Shown in pieces: positions 1-6,121 of a stretch of 6,219 nt of DNA. The notes below the pieces were generated by a model that was not told the origin of the DNA, searched no databases, and worked only from the letters and a program-made list of their open reading frames with translations. How positions within the stretch are numbered: position 1 is the first letter of the stretch; every line of letters starts with the position of its first letter. The translations under genes were made by a program, and so were the position numbers. The stretch spans positions 1 to 6,219 of the forward strand of contig CAJXHR010000042.1 of assembly GCA_913054525.1 (NCBI GenBank), read 5' to 3'. The stretch is from an uncultured bacterium. GTDB taxonomy: Bacteria > Patescibacteriota > Minisyncoccia > Spechtbacterales > HO2-43-30.

Positions 1-413
1 ATCTTGCCGCCTATATTCCTATATCCGGCAAGGTCGCATACAGCCCGCACCGCTCCTCCGGCTTTTATACCAGAGCCGTCTCTTGCGGGTTTTAGAAAAA
101 TAACAGAACTCCCGAACTTTCCATACACCTCATAGGGTATCGTGCCTTTATCATTTACCGGAACAGTTATCATGTCCTTTCTGGCATTGCGGTCTGCTTT
201 CGCAATCGCAAGCTGGACATCCTTCCCCTTTTTTACTCCCAACCCCACCTTGCCCGCCCTATCTCCGATGACCACAGTGACCCGGAAGCTGAACCGCCTG
301 CCGCCGGCAGTGACCCTTGCCACGCGGGATACATCCAAAACCTTCTGCTCGTAGTCCTGAGCTTGCTTTTTATACTCTTGGGGTCTCGCTATTTGTGCTT
401 TTTGTTTTGGCAT
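1..413 (-). CDS. rpsE: 30S ribosomal protein S5, C-terminus cut by window edge
   Basis: I translated 137 complete codons from the ATG at 413 to the left edge; roughly the last 20-30 residues are missing. S5 binds 16S rRNA at the decoding side of the 30S subunit and affects accuracy and mRNA unwinding. The N-terminal double-stranded-RNA-binding-like domain holds VLDVSRVARVTAGGRRFSF (25-43) and VVIGDRAGKVGLGVKKGKD (47-65). The second domain holds GTIPYEVYGKFGSSVIFLKP (90-109) and DGSGIKAGGAVRAVCDLAG (112-130). The loop residue before GGRR is Ala36, where many bacteria have Lys. The ATG is one base after the L18 stop. A GGAGG tract lies 14 bases upstream. The next gene, normally L30 or L15, is outside the window. 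Confidence 0.98.
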   Translation of the reverse strand, partial: MPKQKAQIARPQEYKKQAQDYEQKVLDVSRVARVTAGGRRFSFRVTVVIGDRAGKVGLGVKKGKDVQLAIAKADRNARKDMITVPVNDKGTIPYEVYGKFGSSVIFLKPARDGSGIKAGGAVRAVCDLAGYRNIGGK

Positions 414-414
414 A

Positions 415-741
415 TTAAAATTTCAGTCCTCCCTCCCTCGCTCCCTCCGCGAGCGCCTTTACTCTGCCGTGATATTTATAACCACCCCTATCAAACACAA
501 CCTTGTCTATCTTTTTCCCTTTCGCATCCTCGGCAATTTTTTTGCCGACTTTACGGGCGCCCTCTACTGCCTTTTCCTGTCTGGCCGCGGCCAAAGTCGC
601 TCCTTTGCTGTCATCAATGATATATCCGTAAATATATTTATTAGAGCAAAATACGCAAAGACGGGGACGATCACTTGTTCCCTTTATTTTTGCACGCACA
701 CGGTTATGTCGTCTTTTTCGTTGTTGCTGTTTGAATAGCAT
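415..741 (-). CDS. rplR: 50S ribosomal protein L18
   Basis: A complete L18 of 108 residues, about ten shorter than E. coli (117) because the basic N-terminal arm is short. L18 binds 5S rRNA together with L5 in the central protuberance. Visible marks are [15 protein letters not shown] (8-22), [20 protein letters not shown] (25-44), and the family-defining [25 protein letters not shown] in the last third (81-105). An in-frame TAA two codons upstream of the ATG rules out a longer N-terminus. The gap from L6 is ten bases and has no Shine-Dalgarno sequence. The TAA stop is one base before the S5 ATG, and the last codons form a strong purine tract that may serve S5. Confidence 0.99.
   Translation of the reverse strand: MLFKQQQRKRRHNRVRAKIKGTSDRPRLCVFCSNKYIYGYIIDDSKGATLAAARQEKAVEGARKVGKKIAEDAKGKKIDKVVFDRGGYKYHGRVKALAEGAREGGLKF
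428..432 (-). promoter_or_regulatory. GGAGG tract upstream of S5
   Basis: GGAGG within a longer GGGAGGGAGGA run in the last codons of L18 (Arg-Glu-Gly-Gly). It lies 14 bases before the S5 ATG, somewhat farther than ideal, and may still guide initiation alongside coupling to L18. Confidence 0.5.
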
Positions 742-751
742 AGTTTAGCTT

Positions 752-1288
752 TTACGCGGTACTCGCTTTCTTTCCTGTCTTTCTCCGTATATGCTCGCCT
801 TTATAATGTATTCCCTTCCCCTTGTATGGCTCCGGCTTCTTATACGACCTTATTTTTGCGGAAACCTGCCCCACAAGCTGCTTATCAATACCGGAAATAT
901 CAATGGCATTACCCTCAACGCTGACAGATACATTATCCGGAATTGGAAACTCTATCGGATGAGAAAATCCAAGCTGCATAACAAGATTACTGCCTTCAAC
1001 TTGGGCTCTATACCCGACTCCTTCTATCTCCAATCTTTTTGCATACCCCTCACTCACGCCTTTGACCATATTTGAGACAAGAGAACGGGTAAGCCCCCAA
1101 AGTGCTGAAGAATTTTTGTCGTGCTTCGGCTTTACCGTAATAATCTTGTCGTCTTTTTCAACGCCAATTGCCGGATGCACTTCCATTCCCAACTCGCCTT
1201 TTGGCCCCTTAACCAAAACTTGATCACCTTTGATCGTGACCTCTACATTATCCGGTATAAAAATTGGCTGTTTTCCTATTCGTGACAT
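752..1288 (-). CDS. rplF: 50S ribosomal protein L6
   Basis: A complete L6 of 178 residues, the usual length. L6 has two tandem similar domains and lies near the factor-binding site, next to the sarcin-ricin loop. Domain 1 shows MSRIGKQPIFIPDNVEV and VKGPKGELG (26-34), then a helix with LWGLTRSLVSNMVKGVSEGY (63-82). Domain 2 shows LEIEGVGYRAQVEG (86-99), LGFSHPIEFPIP (106-117) and the rRNA-binding tail IRSYKKPEPYKGKGIHY (147-162). The frame is open to 1390 across the end of S8, but the added residues do not resemble L6, so the ATG at 1288 is chosen. It is four bases after the S8 stop. A GTGTGG seven bases before the ATG is at best a weak ribosome binding site. The stop is TAA. Confidence 0.99.
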   Translation of the reverse strand: MSRIGKQPIFIPDNVEVTIKGDQVLVKGPKGELGMEVHPAIGVEKDDKIITVKPKHDKNSSALWGLTRSLVSNMVKGVSEGYAKRLEIEGVGYRAQVEGSNLVMQLGFSHPIEFPIPDNVSVSVEGNAIDISGIDKQLVGQVSAKIRSYKKPEPYKGKGIHYKGEHIRRKTGKKASTA

Positions 1289-1292
1289 ATTA

Positions 1293-1682
1293 TTACCACA
1301 CTTTGCATAAAATTTCTCCTCCCACCTTTTGTTTTCGCGCGTCCTTGCCCGCAATAATTCCGTTTTGTGTAGAAAGCACCGCAATGCCATATCCCTGACT
1401 TACGACAGGTATTTCCTTGTAACCTACATAGACCCTCTTTCCGGGCTTGCTTATTCTTTTTATCTCTTTGATTTCAGGCATACCTTCCTTGTCATAAGAG
1501 AGGTTGATAATGATCCATGATTTTTCACCTCTTTTTTTAAGCTCCACGCTCTTAACCCACCCCTCTTTCTTCAAAATCTCTGAAATTCCAAAATTTACCT
1601 TAGAATAAGGGGCTTTTACGCTTTCCTTCTTAACTGCTTGAGCGTTCCGTATAATTGTTAGCATGTTTGCAATGTTATCCAT
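1293..1682 (-). CDS. rpsH: 30S ribosomal protein S8
   Basis: A complete S8 of 129 residues. S8 is a primary binder of 16S rRNA helix 21 and in E. coli also represses its own operon by binding mRNA at the start of L5. The N-terminal domain begins MDNIANMLTIIRNA and includes KVNFGISEILKKEGWV (28-43). The C-terminal domain holds KPGKRVYVGYKEIP (79-92), GYGIAVLSTQNGII (97-110), and the standard end ARKQKVGGEILCKVW. The usual Ser-Thr-Ser loop reads Ser104-Thr105-Gln106 here. The gap to S14 is 18 bases, the longest in the window, and contains no Shine-Dalgarno sequence. An in-frame TAA, the S14 stop, prevents a longer start. The stop is TAA. Confidence 0.99.
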   Translation of the reverse strand: MDNIANMLTIIRNAQAVKKESVKAPYSKVNFGISEILKKEGWVKSVELKKRGEKSWIIINLSYDKEGMPEIKEIKRISKPGKRVYVGYKEIPVVSQGYGIAVLSTQNGIIAGKDARKQKVGGEILCKVW

Positions 1683-1700
1683 ATAATTTATGAGACAAAT

Positions 1701-1886
1701 TTACCATGAAGATTTTCTTATCCCAGGTATATCTCCTTTATTGGCTAGTTCCCTGAAACAAATCCGGCATAAATTGAACTTGCGCATATAGCCACGCACT
1801 CTTCCGCACTTAAAGCAACGGCGAATAATCCGCGACGAGAATTTAGGTTTCTTTTTTGCCTTCGCGATTAATGATTTTTTTGCCAT
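1701..1886 (-). CDS. rpsN: 30S ribosomal protein S14, zinc-binding (type Z)
   Basis: A 61-residue S14 of the short zinc-binding type. S14 is a late-binding protein of the 30S head between S3, S10 and S19. The zinc motif is C-x2-C-x12-C-x2-C with Cys24, Cys27, Cys40 and Cys43; other hallmarks are KPKFSSR (14-20), [15 protein letters not shown] (33-47) and the terminal [11 protein letters not shown]. The frame stays open upstream to 1982 inside L5, but the [13 protein letters not shown] start at 1886 is the standard one and lies two bases after the L5 stop. There is no convincing Shine-Dalgarno sequence, so coupling to L5 is likely. The stop is TAA. Confidence 0.99.
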   Translation of the reverse strand: MAKKSLIAKAKKKPKFSSRIIRRCFKCGRVRGYMRKFNLCRICFRELANKGDIPGIRKSSW

Positions 1887-1888
1887 AT

Positions 1889-2452
1889 CTATTTCTTGAA
1901 AGGCATACCCAGCCCCCCCAATAACTCTATACCTTCCTCTCTGTTTTTTGCGCTTGTTACGATCGTCACTTCCATGCCCCACATCTGGCGCACTTTGTCG
2001 TGAGGAATCTCCGGAAAAATAATCTGCTCTGGAATTCCAAGTGTCATATTTCCGCTTTCGTCAACTGATTTTTTTTCAAATCCTCTGAAGTCGCGGGTTC
2101 TTGGGAAGGAAATATTGATAAGGCGGTCAAAAAAATGATACATTCTTTCTCCCCGTAATGTTGCGCGTATTCCTGCTATCGTACCGGCCCTCAACTTGAA
2201 CCCGGCAATAGATTTCTTTGCTCTTACAACCTGCGGCTTCTGTCCCGCAATAAGCGAAAACTCGGAAATAAGGCCCTCTATAACACCCTCGTCGCTATCA
2301 GTCACTTCTTTGCCCTTGCGAATATTCATCATTTTTCCTACTCCGGAATTTATGATAATTTTTGTAACCTTGGGAACGGCATGCGTGTTTGTATAACCAA
2401 ACTTTTCTTTCATGGCGGGTATTACTTTTTCTTTGTATATCTTTTGTAACAT
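1889..2452 (-). CDS. rplE: 50S ribosomal protein L5
   Basis: A complete L5 of 187 residues (family about 179-187). L5 binds 5S rRNA with L18 and contacts the P-site tRNA and the 30S head. The sequence shows the start [19 protein letters not shown], then [14 protein letters not shown] (26-39), [20 protein letters not shown] (69-88), [21 protein letters not shown] (98-118), DFRGF, and [12 protein letters not shown] (138-149). It closes with [12 protein letters not shown] and [11 protein letters not shown]. The open frame extends upstream to 2602 across L24, but those residues are unlike L5. The ATG at 2452 matches the family start, and no other start codon lies close upstream. The nearest purine tract is 18 bases away. 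The stop is TAG, two bases before S14. Confidence 0.99.
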   Translation of the reverse strand: MLQKIYKEKVIPAMKEKFGYTNTHAVPKVTKIIINSGVGKMMNIRKGKEVTDSDEGVIEGLISEFSLIAGQKPQVVRAKKSIAGFKLRAGTIAGIRATLRGERMYHFFDRLINISFPRTRDFRGFEKKSVDESGNMTLGIPEQIIFPEIPHDKVRQMWGMEVTIVTSAKNREEGIELLGGLGMPFKK

Positions 2453-2469
2453 GAATTTCGAATTATGTT
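2448..2469 (-). promoter_or_regulatory. Possible hairpin spanning L24 stop and L5 start
   Basis: On the mRNA, AACATAATT can pair with AATTCATGTT around a CGA loop, giving nine base pairs with one bulged C. The 5' arm contains the L24 TAA stop and the 3' arm the L5 ATG. It is A/U rich and therefore weak. In E. coli this junction is where S8 represses the spc operon, but I see no convincing copy of the S8-binding core here. Confidence 0.3.
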
Positions 2470-2768
2470 TCCTCCCCGCACTTCCTGCACGCTCTGTATT
2501 TTTTTTCCGCGTTTGTCTTATATCCAACTCTCGCCGGCTTCGTGCACTTTGCGCAAATAATTTGGGCGTTAGAAGCATCAAATGCGGCAGATATCTGGAC
2601 AACCTCTCCCTTTTGTCCTTGGCGCTTTGGCTTTGTGTGCTTCTTGTGCATATTCATGCCTTCAACAACAATCTTTCCTTTCTTGGGAAGGACTTCTAAG
2701 ATTTTACCCTTGCGGCCCCGGTCTTTGCCCGAGATTATTAGTACATTATCGCCTTTCTTTAATATCAT
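2463..2768 (-). CDS. rplX: 50S ribosomal protein L24, zinc-ribbon form
   Basis: A complete L24 of 101 residues. L24 is an early assembly initiator that binds 23S rRNA domain I near the tunnel exit. The N-terminal KOW motif is plain: [20 protein letters not shown] (4-23), followed by [16 protein letters not shown] (32-47). The C-terminal third has four cysteines in two CxxC pairs, Cys72/Cys75 and Cys94/Cys97, flanking an [17 protein letters not shown] strand. That is the zinc-ribbon form seen in Thermus and others; E. coli L24 lacks these cysteines. The ATG overlaps the L14 stop (ATGA) and no strong ribosome binding site is seen. The TAA stop lies ten bases before L5, and the final codons supply the purine tract upstream of L5. 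Confidence 0.98.
   Translation of the reverse strand: MILKKGDNVLIISGKDRGRKGKILEVLPKKGKIVVEGMNMHKKHTKPKRQGQKGEVVQISAAFDASNAQIICAKCTKPARVGYKTNAEKKYRACRKCGEET
2471..2477 (-). promoter_or_regulatory. Purine tract upstream of L5, possible distant Shine-Dalgarno
   Basis: GGGGAGG in the final codons of L24. It ends 18 bases before the L5 ATG, much farther than the usual 5-10. A predicted hairpin fills almost the whole gap. It could be a Shine-Dalgarno sequence used in a structured leader, or just glycine/glutamate codons of L24. Confidence 0.4.
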
Positions 2769-3130
2769 AATACTTCTTGCGCCAATGACGCGATTTTATC
2801 AAAGCCCTTTTCTTTAATTTCGCGCGGAATAGGCCCAAAAATTCTTCCCCCTTTGGGCTGAGTCCCATCCACAATAACCGCCGCATTATCATCAAATCTG
2901 ACATATGAGCCATCGGCTCTGCGATATGGCTTCTTTACCCTTACGACAACAGCTCTTACAATTTCGTGATTCTTTACGATTCGCCTGGGCTCCGCGTTTT
3001 TCACAGAAGCAACAATAATATCCCCGAGCGACGCGTATCGACGCCTCGTACCCCCGAGAACTTTAAAGCACTCAATAACCTTCGCCCCCGTGTTGTCTGC
3101 AACTTTCAATTTTGTTCCTGCTTGTATCAT
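2765..3130 (-). CDS. rplN: 50S ribosomal protein L14
   Basis: A complete L14 of 121 residues (typical 122). It is a beta-barrel protein at the subunit interface that binds 23S rRNA, contacts 16S rRNA and neighbours L19. The start [17 protein letters not shown] is canonical; other marks are [21 protein letters not shown] (24-44), [20 protein letters not shown] (66-85) and [12 protein letters not shown] (94-105). A GTG at 3142 in the same frame would add four residues, but it lies inside the GAGGTG Shine-Dalgarno sequence, so the ATG at 3130 is the better start. That ATG overlaps the S17 stop (ATGA). In E. coli L14 opens the separate spc operon. The TGA overlaps the L24 start (ATGA). Confidence 0.99.
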   Translation of the reverse strand: MIQAGTKLKVADNTGAKVIECFKVLGGTRRRYASLGDIIVASVKNAEPRRIVKNHEIVRAVVVRVKKPYRRADGSYVRFDDNAAVIVDGTQPKGGRIFGPIPREIKEKGFDKIASLAQEVL

Positions 3131-3345
3131 ACTATTTTCCACCTCTTACTTCTGCTCATCGGCCTTGTCTCTTCTATGATGACCGCGTCTCCGACCTTAT
3201 GCTTATTTTCGGAATCATGGACTTTGTATCGCTTTGATACACGAAATCGCCTCTCATATTTGGGATGCTTCTTTAACTTTGTTACTTCCACTACTACCGT
3301 TTTGTCCATCTTGTCCGATACAATTATACCTTTGAGGTGTTTCAT
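3127..3345 (-). CDS. rpsQ: 30S ribosomal protein S17
   Basis: A compact S17 of 72 residues; most bacterial S17 proteins have about 80-90. It is an OB-fold primary 16S rRNA binder in the body of the 30S subunit. The family pattern is clear: [17 protein letters not shown] (5-21), KHPKYERRF (26-34), [16 protein letters not shown] (38-53) and [15 protein letters not shown] (58-72). It ends at the WKIV strand, so the short C-terminal tail of many homologues is absent. The ATG overlaps the L29 stop by four bases. The TGA overlaps the L14 start by four bases, so the usual end of the S10 operon is not a transcript end here. Confidence 0.98.
   Translation of the reverse strand: MKHLKGIIVSDKMDKTVVVEVTKLKKHPKYERRFRVSKRYKVHDSENKHKVGDAVIIEETRPMSRSKRWKIV
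3140..3145 (-). promoter_or_regulatory. Shine-Dalgarno sequence of L14
   Basis: GAGGTG on the minus strand within AGAGGTGG, ending nine bases before the L14 ATG. It lies inside the last codons of S17. It is the only well-placed, strong Shine-Dalgarno match in the window, and it also contains the GTG that could be mistaken for an earlier L14 start. Confidence 0.8.
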
Positions 3346-3521
3346 TGTTTTAGTAAGGTTAGGATTCTAGCGATATCTTTTTTAGCTTCATGCATTGATT
3401 TTACGTTCTTCACTCTGCCTCCCGAAATATCGAATCTCAAACTTAAAAGACTATTCCGCTTCTCCCAAAGCATTCTCGCTAATTCCTCTTTTGATTTTTG
3501 CCGCAATTCCCGTATTTTCAT
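3342..3521 (-). CDS. rpmC: 50S ribosomal protein L29
   Basis: A complete L29 of 59 residues, slightly short for a family of about 60-70. L29 is a two-helix hairpin beside L23 at the tunnel exit, close to the trigger factor and SRP docking site. [18 protein letters not shown] gives the first helix, [11 protein letters not shown] the conserved turn and [16 protein letters not shown] the second helix. The reading frame is open further upstream into L16 (to 3593), but that extension has no L29 character and would overlap L16 by 68 bases. The ATG at 3521, four bases after the L16 stop, is therefore chosen. No clear ribosome binding site is visible. The TGA stop overlaps the S17 start (ATGA). Confidence 0.97.
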   Translation of the reverse strand: MKIRELRQKSKEELARMLWEKRNSLLSLRFDISGGRVKNVKSMHEAKKDIARILTLLKQ

Positions 3522-3525
3522 ATCA

Positions 3526-3936
3526 CTATCTTTTAATAAATCTTGTTTTAACCGGGAGCTTATCCCCCGCATTTTTAAATGCCTTCTTGGCAATCTCTTC
3601 GGATACTCCGTCTATCTCAAACAAAACCCTTCCGGGAAGCACGGCACATACAAAGTGGTCGGGCGCTCCCTTACCGCCTCCCATTGGGACTTCTGTCCCC
3701 TTTTTTGTCACGGGTTTGTCGGGAAAAATCCTTATCCACATCTTCCCTCCTTTCTTCATTCCCCTCACGATCGCGCGCCTGCACGCCTCGATTTGCCTGG
3801 AAGTAATCCATTTATCTCCGGACTCAATCTGCATGCCAAAACTCCCGAAGCTCAATTTATTCCCGCGGGAAGCTACCTTAGTCCTCTTTCTGCCTTTCAT
3901 CCATTTTCTATGTTTTACCTTTGATGGAAGTAGCAT
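3526..3936 (-). CDS. rplP: 50S ribosomal protein L16
   Basis: A complete L16 of 136 residues, the same length as in E. coli. L16 helps shape the A-site tRNA region of the 50S subunit and is a late assembly protein. Recognisable parts are the start [16 protein letters not shown], the SFGSFGMQ block (29-36), [10 protein letters not shown] (47-56), the WIRIFPDKP block (67-75), the loop MGGGKG (85-90) and [14 protein letters not shown] (101-114). The loop residue just before MGGGKG is Pro84, where E. coli has Arg81, the residue hydroxylated by RoxA/YcfD. The ATG overlaps the S3 stop by one base (TAATG), a common re-initiation layout. The stop is TAG, with four bases before L29. Confidence 0.99.
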   Translation of the reverse strand: MLLPSKVKHRKWMKGRKRTKVASRGNKLSFGSFGMQIESGDKWITSRQIEACRRAIVRGMKKGGKMWIRIFPDKPVTKKGTEVPMGGGKGAPDHFVCAVLPGRVLFEIDGVSEEIAKKAFKNAGDKLPVKTRFIKR

Positions 3937-4589
3937 TATTCCAATTTCTGGCCTTTATATATCCAGACCTTTATTCCAATTACACCATATGTGGTATACG
4001 CCTCTTGGATCGAAAAGTCAATATCGGAGCGCAGTGTATTCCGGGGCATATTCCCTTCTTTTATCCATTCCCTGCGAGCCATTTCAGCTCCCCCAAGCCG
4101 GCCCGCCAACATAATCCTTGCCCCCTTTACCTCTTTATTCGCCATAATCCTTTCCATAGACCGTTTTATTACACGCCTAAACGGCATTCTTCGCTCGATC
4201 TGCTCTGCCACGCTCAACCCCACAAGAGAAGCAAATGCTTCAGGATTCCTAATTTCGCGAACTTCAATCTTAATCTGCGCCTCCTGCTCGCCGCCCCCGG
4301 CTTTTCGAATAACGCGCACTATATCCTTATTAAGACCTTCGGCTCCCACACCCGCCCTGCCAATAATTATACCCGGCCGCGAAGAATGAATTATAACGGA
4401 AATTTGGTTCTTCGTGCGCTCTATTTCTACCCTTTCAACACCCGCTCCACGTAATTTTTTCGTAAGAAACTCTCTTATCGCGATGTCCTGGGAAAGCTTT
4501 TGGGGATATTCTTTCTCGTCAAACCAGCGTGAATTCCAATTCACATTTATACCTAATCTATAACCTATTGGATGTACTTTATGACTCAT
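3936..4589 (-). CDS. rpsC: 30S ribosomal protein S3
   Basis: A complete S3 of 217 residues. It lies on the solvent side of the 30S head at the mRNA entry channel. The start [14 protein letters not shown] is canonical. A type II KH domain follows, with the [10 protein letters not shown] stretch at 71-80 giving the GxxG loop at 77-80. The FRRVIKR stretch (137-143) keeps the Arg138, Arg139 and Lys142 equivalents of E. coli Arg131, Arg132 and Lys135, which support the ribosome's mRNA helicase activity. The C-terminal domain has [13 protein letters not shown], then TLRSDIDF and [15 protein letters not shown]. Its ATG overlaps the L22 stop by four bases (ATGA), so translation is likely coupled. Its TAA stop shares one base with the L16 start (TAATG). 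Confidence 0.99.
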   Translation of the reverse strand: MSHKVHPIGYRLGINVNWNSRWFDEKEYPQKLSQDIAIREFLTKKLRGAGVERVEIERTKNQISVIIHSSRPGIIIGRAGVGAEGLNKDIVRVIRKAGGGEQEAQIKIEVREIRNPEAFASLVGLSVAEQIERRMPFRRVIKRSMERIMANKEVKGARIMLAGRLGGAEMARREWIKEGNMPRNTLRSDIDFSIQEAYTTYGVIGIKVWIYKGQKLE

Positions 4590-4996
4590 GTTACCGCTGA
4601 CTTACGCTGGCCTGACGCGGGCTTGCGCAGAAGTTTTCTGCGCGGTTTGGGTTCAGTCCGCACCGATTCGCGCTCATCTAGCGCTATAAAAATATGACTT
4701 GTTCTTTTATTGATTGGGGCCGCTATACCTTTTGAACGCGGACGAAATCTTTTATATGTAGGCCCTTGATCCACAAAAATTTTTTTTACATATAGCCCCT
4801 CTGTTTTTGAAAAATTATTTTTTGCGTTCGCGATTGCCGAATTTAACAATTTCAAAATATGCTCAGCCGCTTTTTTCTCCGAGAACTGAAGGGCGTGCCT
4901 CGCCTGATCCGTGCCAATTCCTCTAACCAAATCGGCAACAGGCCTCACTTTGCGGGGAGACATTCGTAAATAACTTAGTTTTGCGCTGATTTCCAT
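4586..4996 (-). CDS. rplV: 50S ribosomal protein L22 with basic C-terminal tail
   Basis: L22 of 136 residues, longer than the roughly 110 of E. coli. The globular domain includes RMSPRKVRPVADLVRG (11-26) and the helix ending LLNSAIANAKNN (50-61). The long beta-hairpin that lines the peptide exit tunnel and lies near the macrolide-binding region is residues about 78-101, with GPTYKRFRPRSKG and INKRTSHI. After the usual end near residue 110 comes an extra tail of about 27 residues rich in Arg, Lys, Pro and Ser. The ATG starts four bases after the S19 stop and no strong ribosome binding site is visible. The TGA stop overlaps the S3 start as ATGA. Confidence 0.98.
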   Translation of the reverse strand: MEISAKLSYLRMSPRKVRPVADLVRGIGTDQARHALQFSEKKAAEHILKLLNSAIANAKNNFSKTEGLYVKKIFVDQGPTYKRFRPRSKGIAAPINKRTSHIFIALDERESVRTEPKPRRKLLRKPASGQRKSAVT

Positions 4997-5000
4997 ATTA

Positions 5001-5282
5001 TTATTTCTTTTCTAATTCCTGCTGCATTTTACCTCCGTGCCTCACAAATTTTCGAGTCGGCGAAAATTCCCCAAGCTTATGTCCCACCATGTCTTCGATT
5101 ATAAATACGGGAATATGCTCCTTGCCGTTGTGCACGCCGAACGTGAATCCAATCATTTCCGGCGTTATTGTTGAAGCGCGCGCCCATGTCTTTACTATGG
5201 TTTTATCGCCCACTTTAAGATTGCCTATTTTCTTTAATAGCTTTGCGTCAACATATGGACCTTTTTTTAGTGATCGTGACAT
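5001..5282 (-). CDS. rpsS: 30S ribosomal protein S19
   Basis: A complete S19 of 93 residues, the usual family length. S19 sits in the 30S head next to S13 and contacts 16S rRNA helices near the A-site finger bridge. The start [16 protein letters not shown], the IKTW-like stretch [14 protein letters not shown], the central [12 protein letters not shown] and the closing [17 protein letters not shown] are all family hallmarks. The C-terminal tail [13 protein letters not shown] is a little different from the common RGHGG form. The ATG lies two bases after the L2 stop. A weak AAGG lies about 11 bases upstream of the ATG, inside the end of the L2 gene. The gene ends in TAA. Confidence 0.99.
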   Translation of the reverse strand: MSRSLKKGPYVDAKLLKKIGNLKVGDKTIVKTWARASTITPEMIGFTFGVHNGKEHIPVFIIEDMVGHKLGEFSPTRKFVRHGGKMQQELEKK

Positions 5283-5284
5283 GA

Positions 5285-6118
5285 TTATTTGCGCCTTTTC
5301 AAAATTAATTTATTGGAATACTTTTTCTTTTTCCTTGTCCTTACTCCGTATGCTATCTTTCCCCAGGGCGTTTTGGGATACTTGAGGCCAATGCCCGTCC
5401 TGCCCTCACCCCCTCCATGAGGATGATCAACCGGATTCATAGCAGACCCGCGAACATGCGGCCTACGGCCTTTGTGACGCATTCTTCCTGCCTTTCCTAT
5501 AACCTCATATCCGTGCTGAGGATTTGACACGGCTCCGATGGTTGCCGTACATTCGCATAAAATCTTCCGCACTTCTCCCGACGGAAGAGAAACTGTTGTG
5601 TATTTGCCTTCCGTGGCAAGAACCTTTGAGGAAGCGCCTGCGGAACGGGCAAGCTTTCCCCCGTTGCCGGGCGTTAACTCAATATTATACACAAATGTAC
5701 CCGTAGGTATATTCTTAAGCTTCATCCTATTGCCGGGTTGTGTGCCTGCTTTTTCCGAAAAAACAATCTCGCTGCCCACTTCCAACCCTTGGGGTGCTAT
5801 AATATATGCTTTCTTTCCATCTCCATGCTCCAGTAAAGCTATACGCCCGCTGCGATTAGGGTCGTACTCAATGGCCAAAACTTTTGCCGTAACTTCGCCC
5901 TCCTTTTCTGCCGTCCCCAAATCGCCAAACTCTATTATTCTATACATTCTTTTGGCCCCCCCTCCTCTGTGTCTAACGCTTATTTTCCCCTTGTTTCTGG
6001 CGCCGGTCTTATGCAAAGCCGCCAAGAGCCCTTTCTCCGGTTTCTTTTTTGTAATCATACTAAAATCCGGTCTTGTCATACCGCGACGTGATGGAGTTGT
6101 GGGACGATATGTTTTCAT
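5285..6118 (-). CDS. rplB: 50S ribosomal protein L2
   Basis: A full-length L2 of 277 residues (E. coli has 273). L2 binds 23S rRNA close to the peptidyl-transferase centre and is needed for subunit association. The N-terminal OB-fold region carries the conserved [12 protein letters not shown] start (residues 4-15) and an [16 protein letters not shown] block near residues 49-64. An SH3-like domain follows, with a [15 protein letters not shown] strand and the ARSAG motif. The most diagnostic stretch is [14 protein letters not shown] at 227-240, whose His232 matches E. coli His229, a residue long linked to peptidyl-transferase function. The C-terminus is very basic ([18 protein letters not shown]). 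The ATG start is canonical for the family. I see no Shine-Dalgarno sequence close to it, so initiation probably depends on ribosomes finishing L23 three bases upstream. The stop is TAA. Confidence 0.99.
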   Translation of the reverse strand: MKTYRPTTPSRRGMTRPDFSMITKKKPEKGLLAALHKTGARNKGKISVRHRGGGAKRMYRIIEFGDLGTAEKEGEVTAKVLAIEYDPNRSGRIALLEHGDGKKAYIIAPQGLEVGSEIVFSEKAGTQPGNRMKLKNIPTGTFVYNIELTPGNGGKLARSAGASSKVLATEGKYTTVSLPSGEVRKILCECTATIGAVSNPQHGYEVIGKAGRMRHKGRRPHVRGSAMNPVDHPHGGGEGRTGIGLKYPKTPWGKIAYGVRTRKKKKYSNKLILKRRK

Positions 6119-6121
6119 AAA

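Noticed and set aside
1683..1709. A weak A/T-rich stem between S14 and S8 as a possible regulatory hairpin or terminator.
   Set aside because: It has only about six A-U pairs with a bulge and no U-run, and it lies between two co-directional genes of one cluster. Chance pairing in A/T-rich sequence explains it.
2453..2602. An N-terminal extension of L5 across the end of L24.
   Set aside because: The extra 50 residues are not L5-like and overlap L24 in another frame. The ATG at 2452 gives the standard start and length. The same reasoning removes the extensions of L6 (to 1390), S14 (to 1982) and L29 (to 3593).
3131..3142. A GTG start for L14 four codons upstream of the ATG.
   Set aside because: The GTG is part of the GAGGTG Shine-Dalgarno sequence that serves the ATG at 3130, where the family's MIQ start lies.
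3395..4114. A 239-codon open frame on the plus strand opposite L29, L16 and S3.
   Set aside because: It lies wholly antisense to three clear ribosomal proteins, shows no recognisable domain and has no ribosome binding site. It is a shadow of their codon use.
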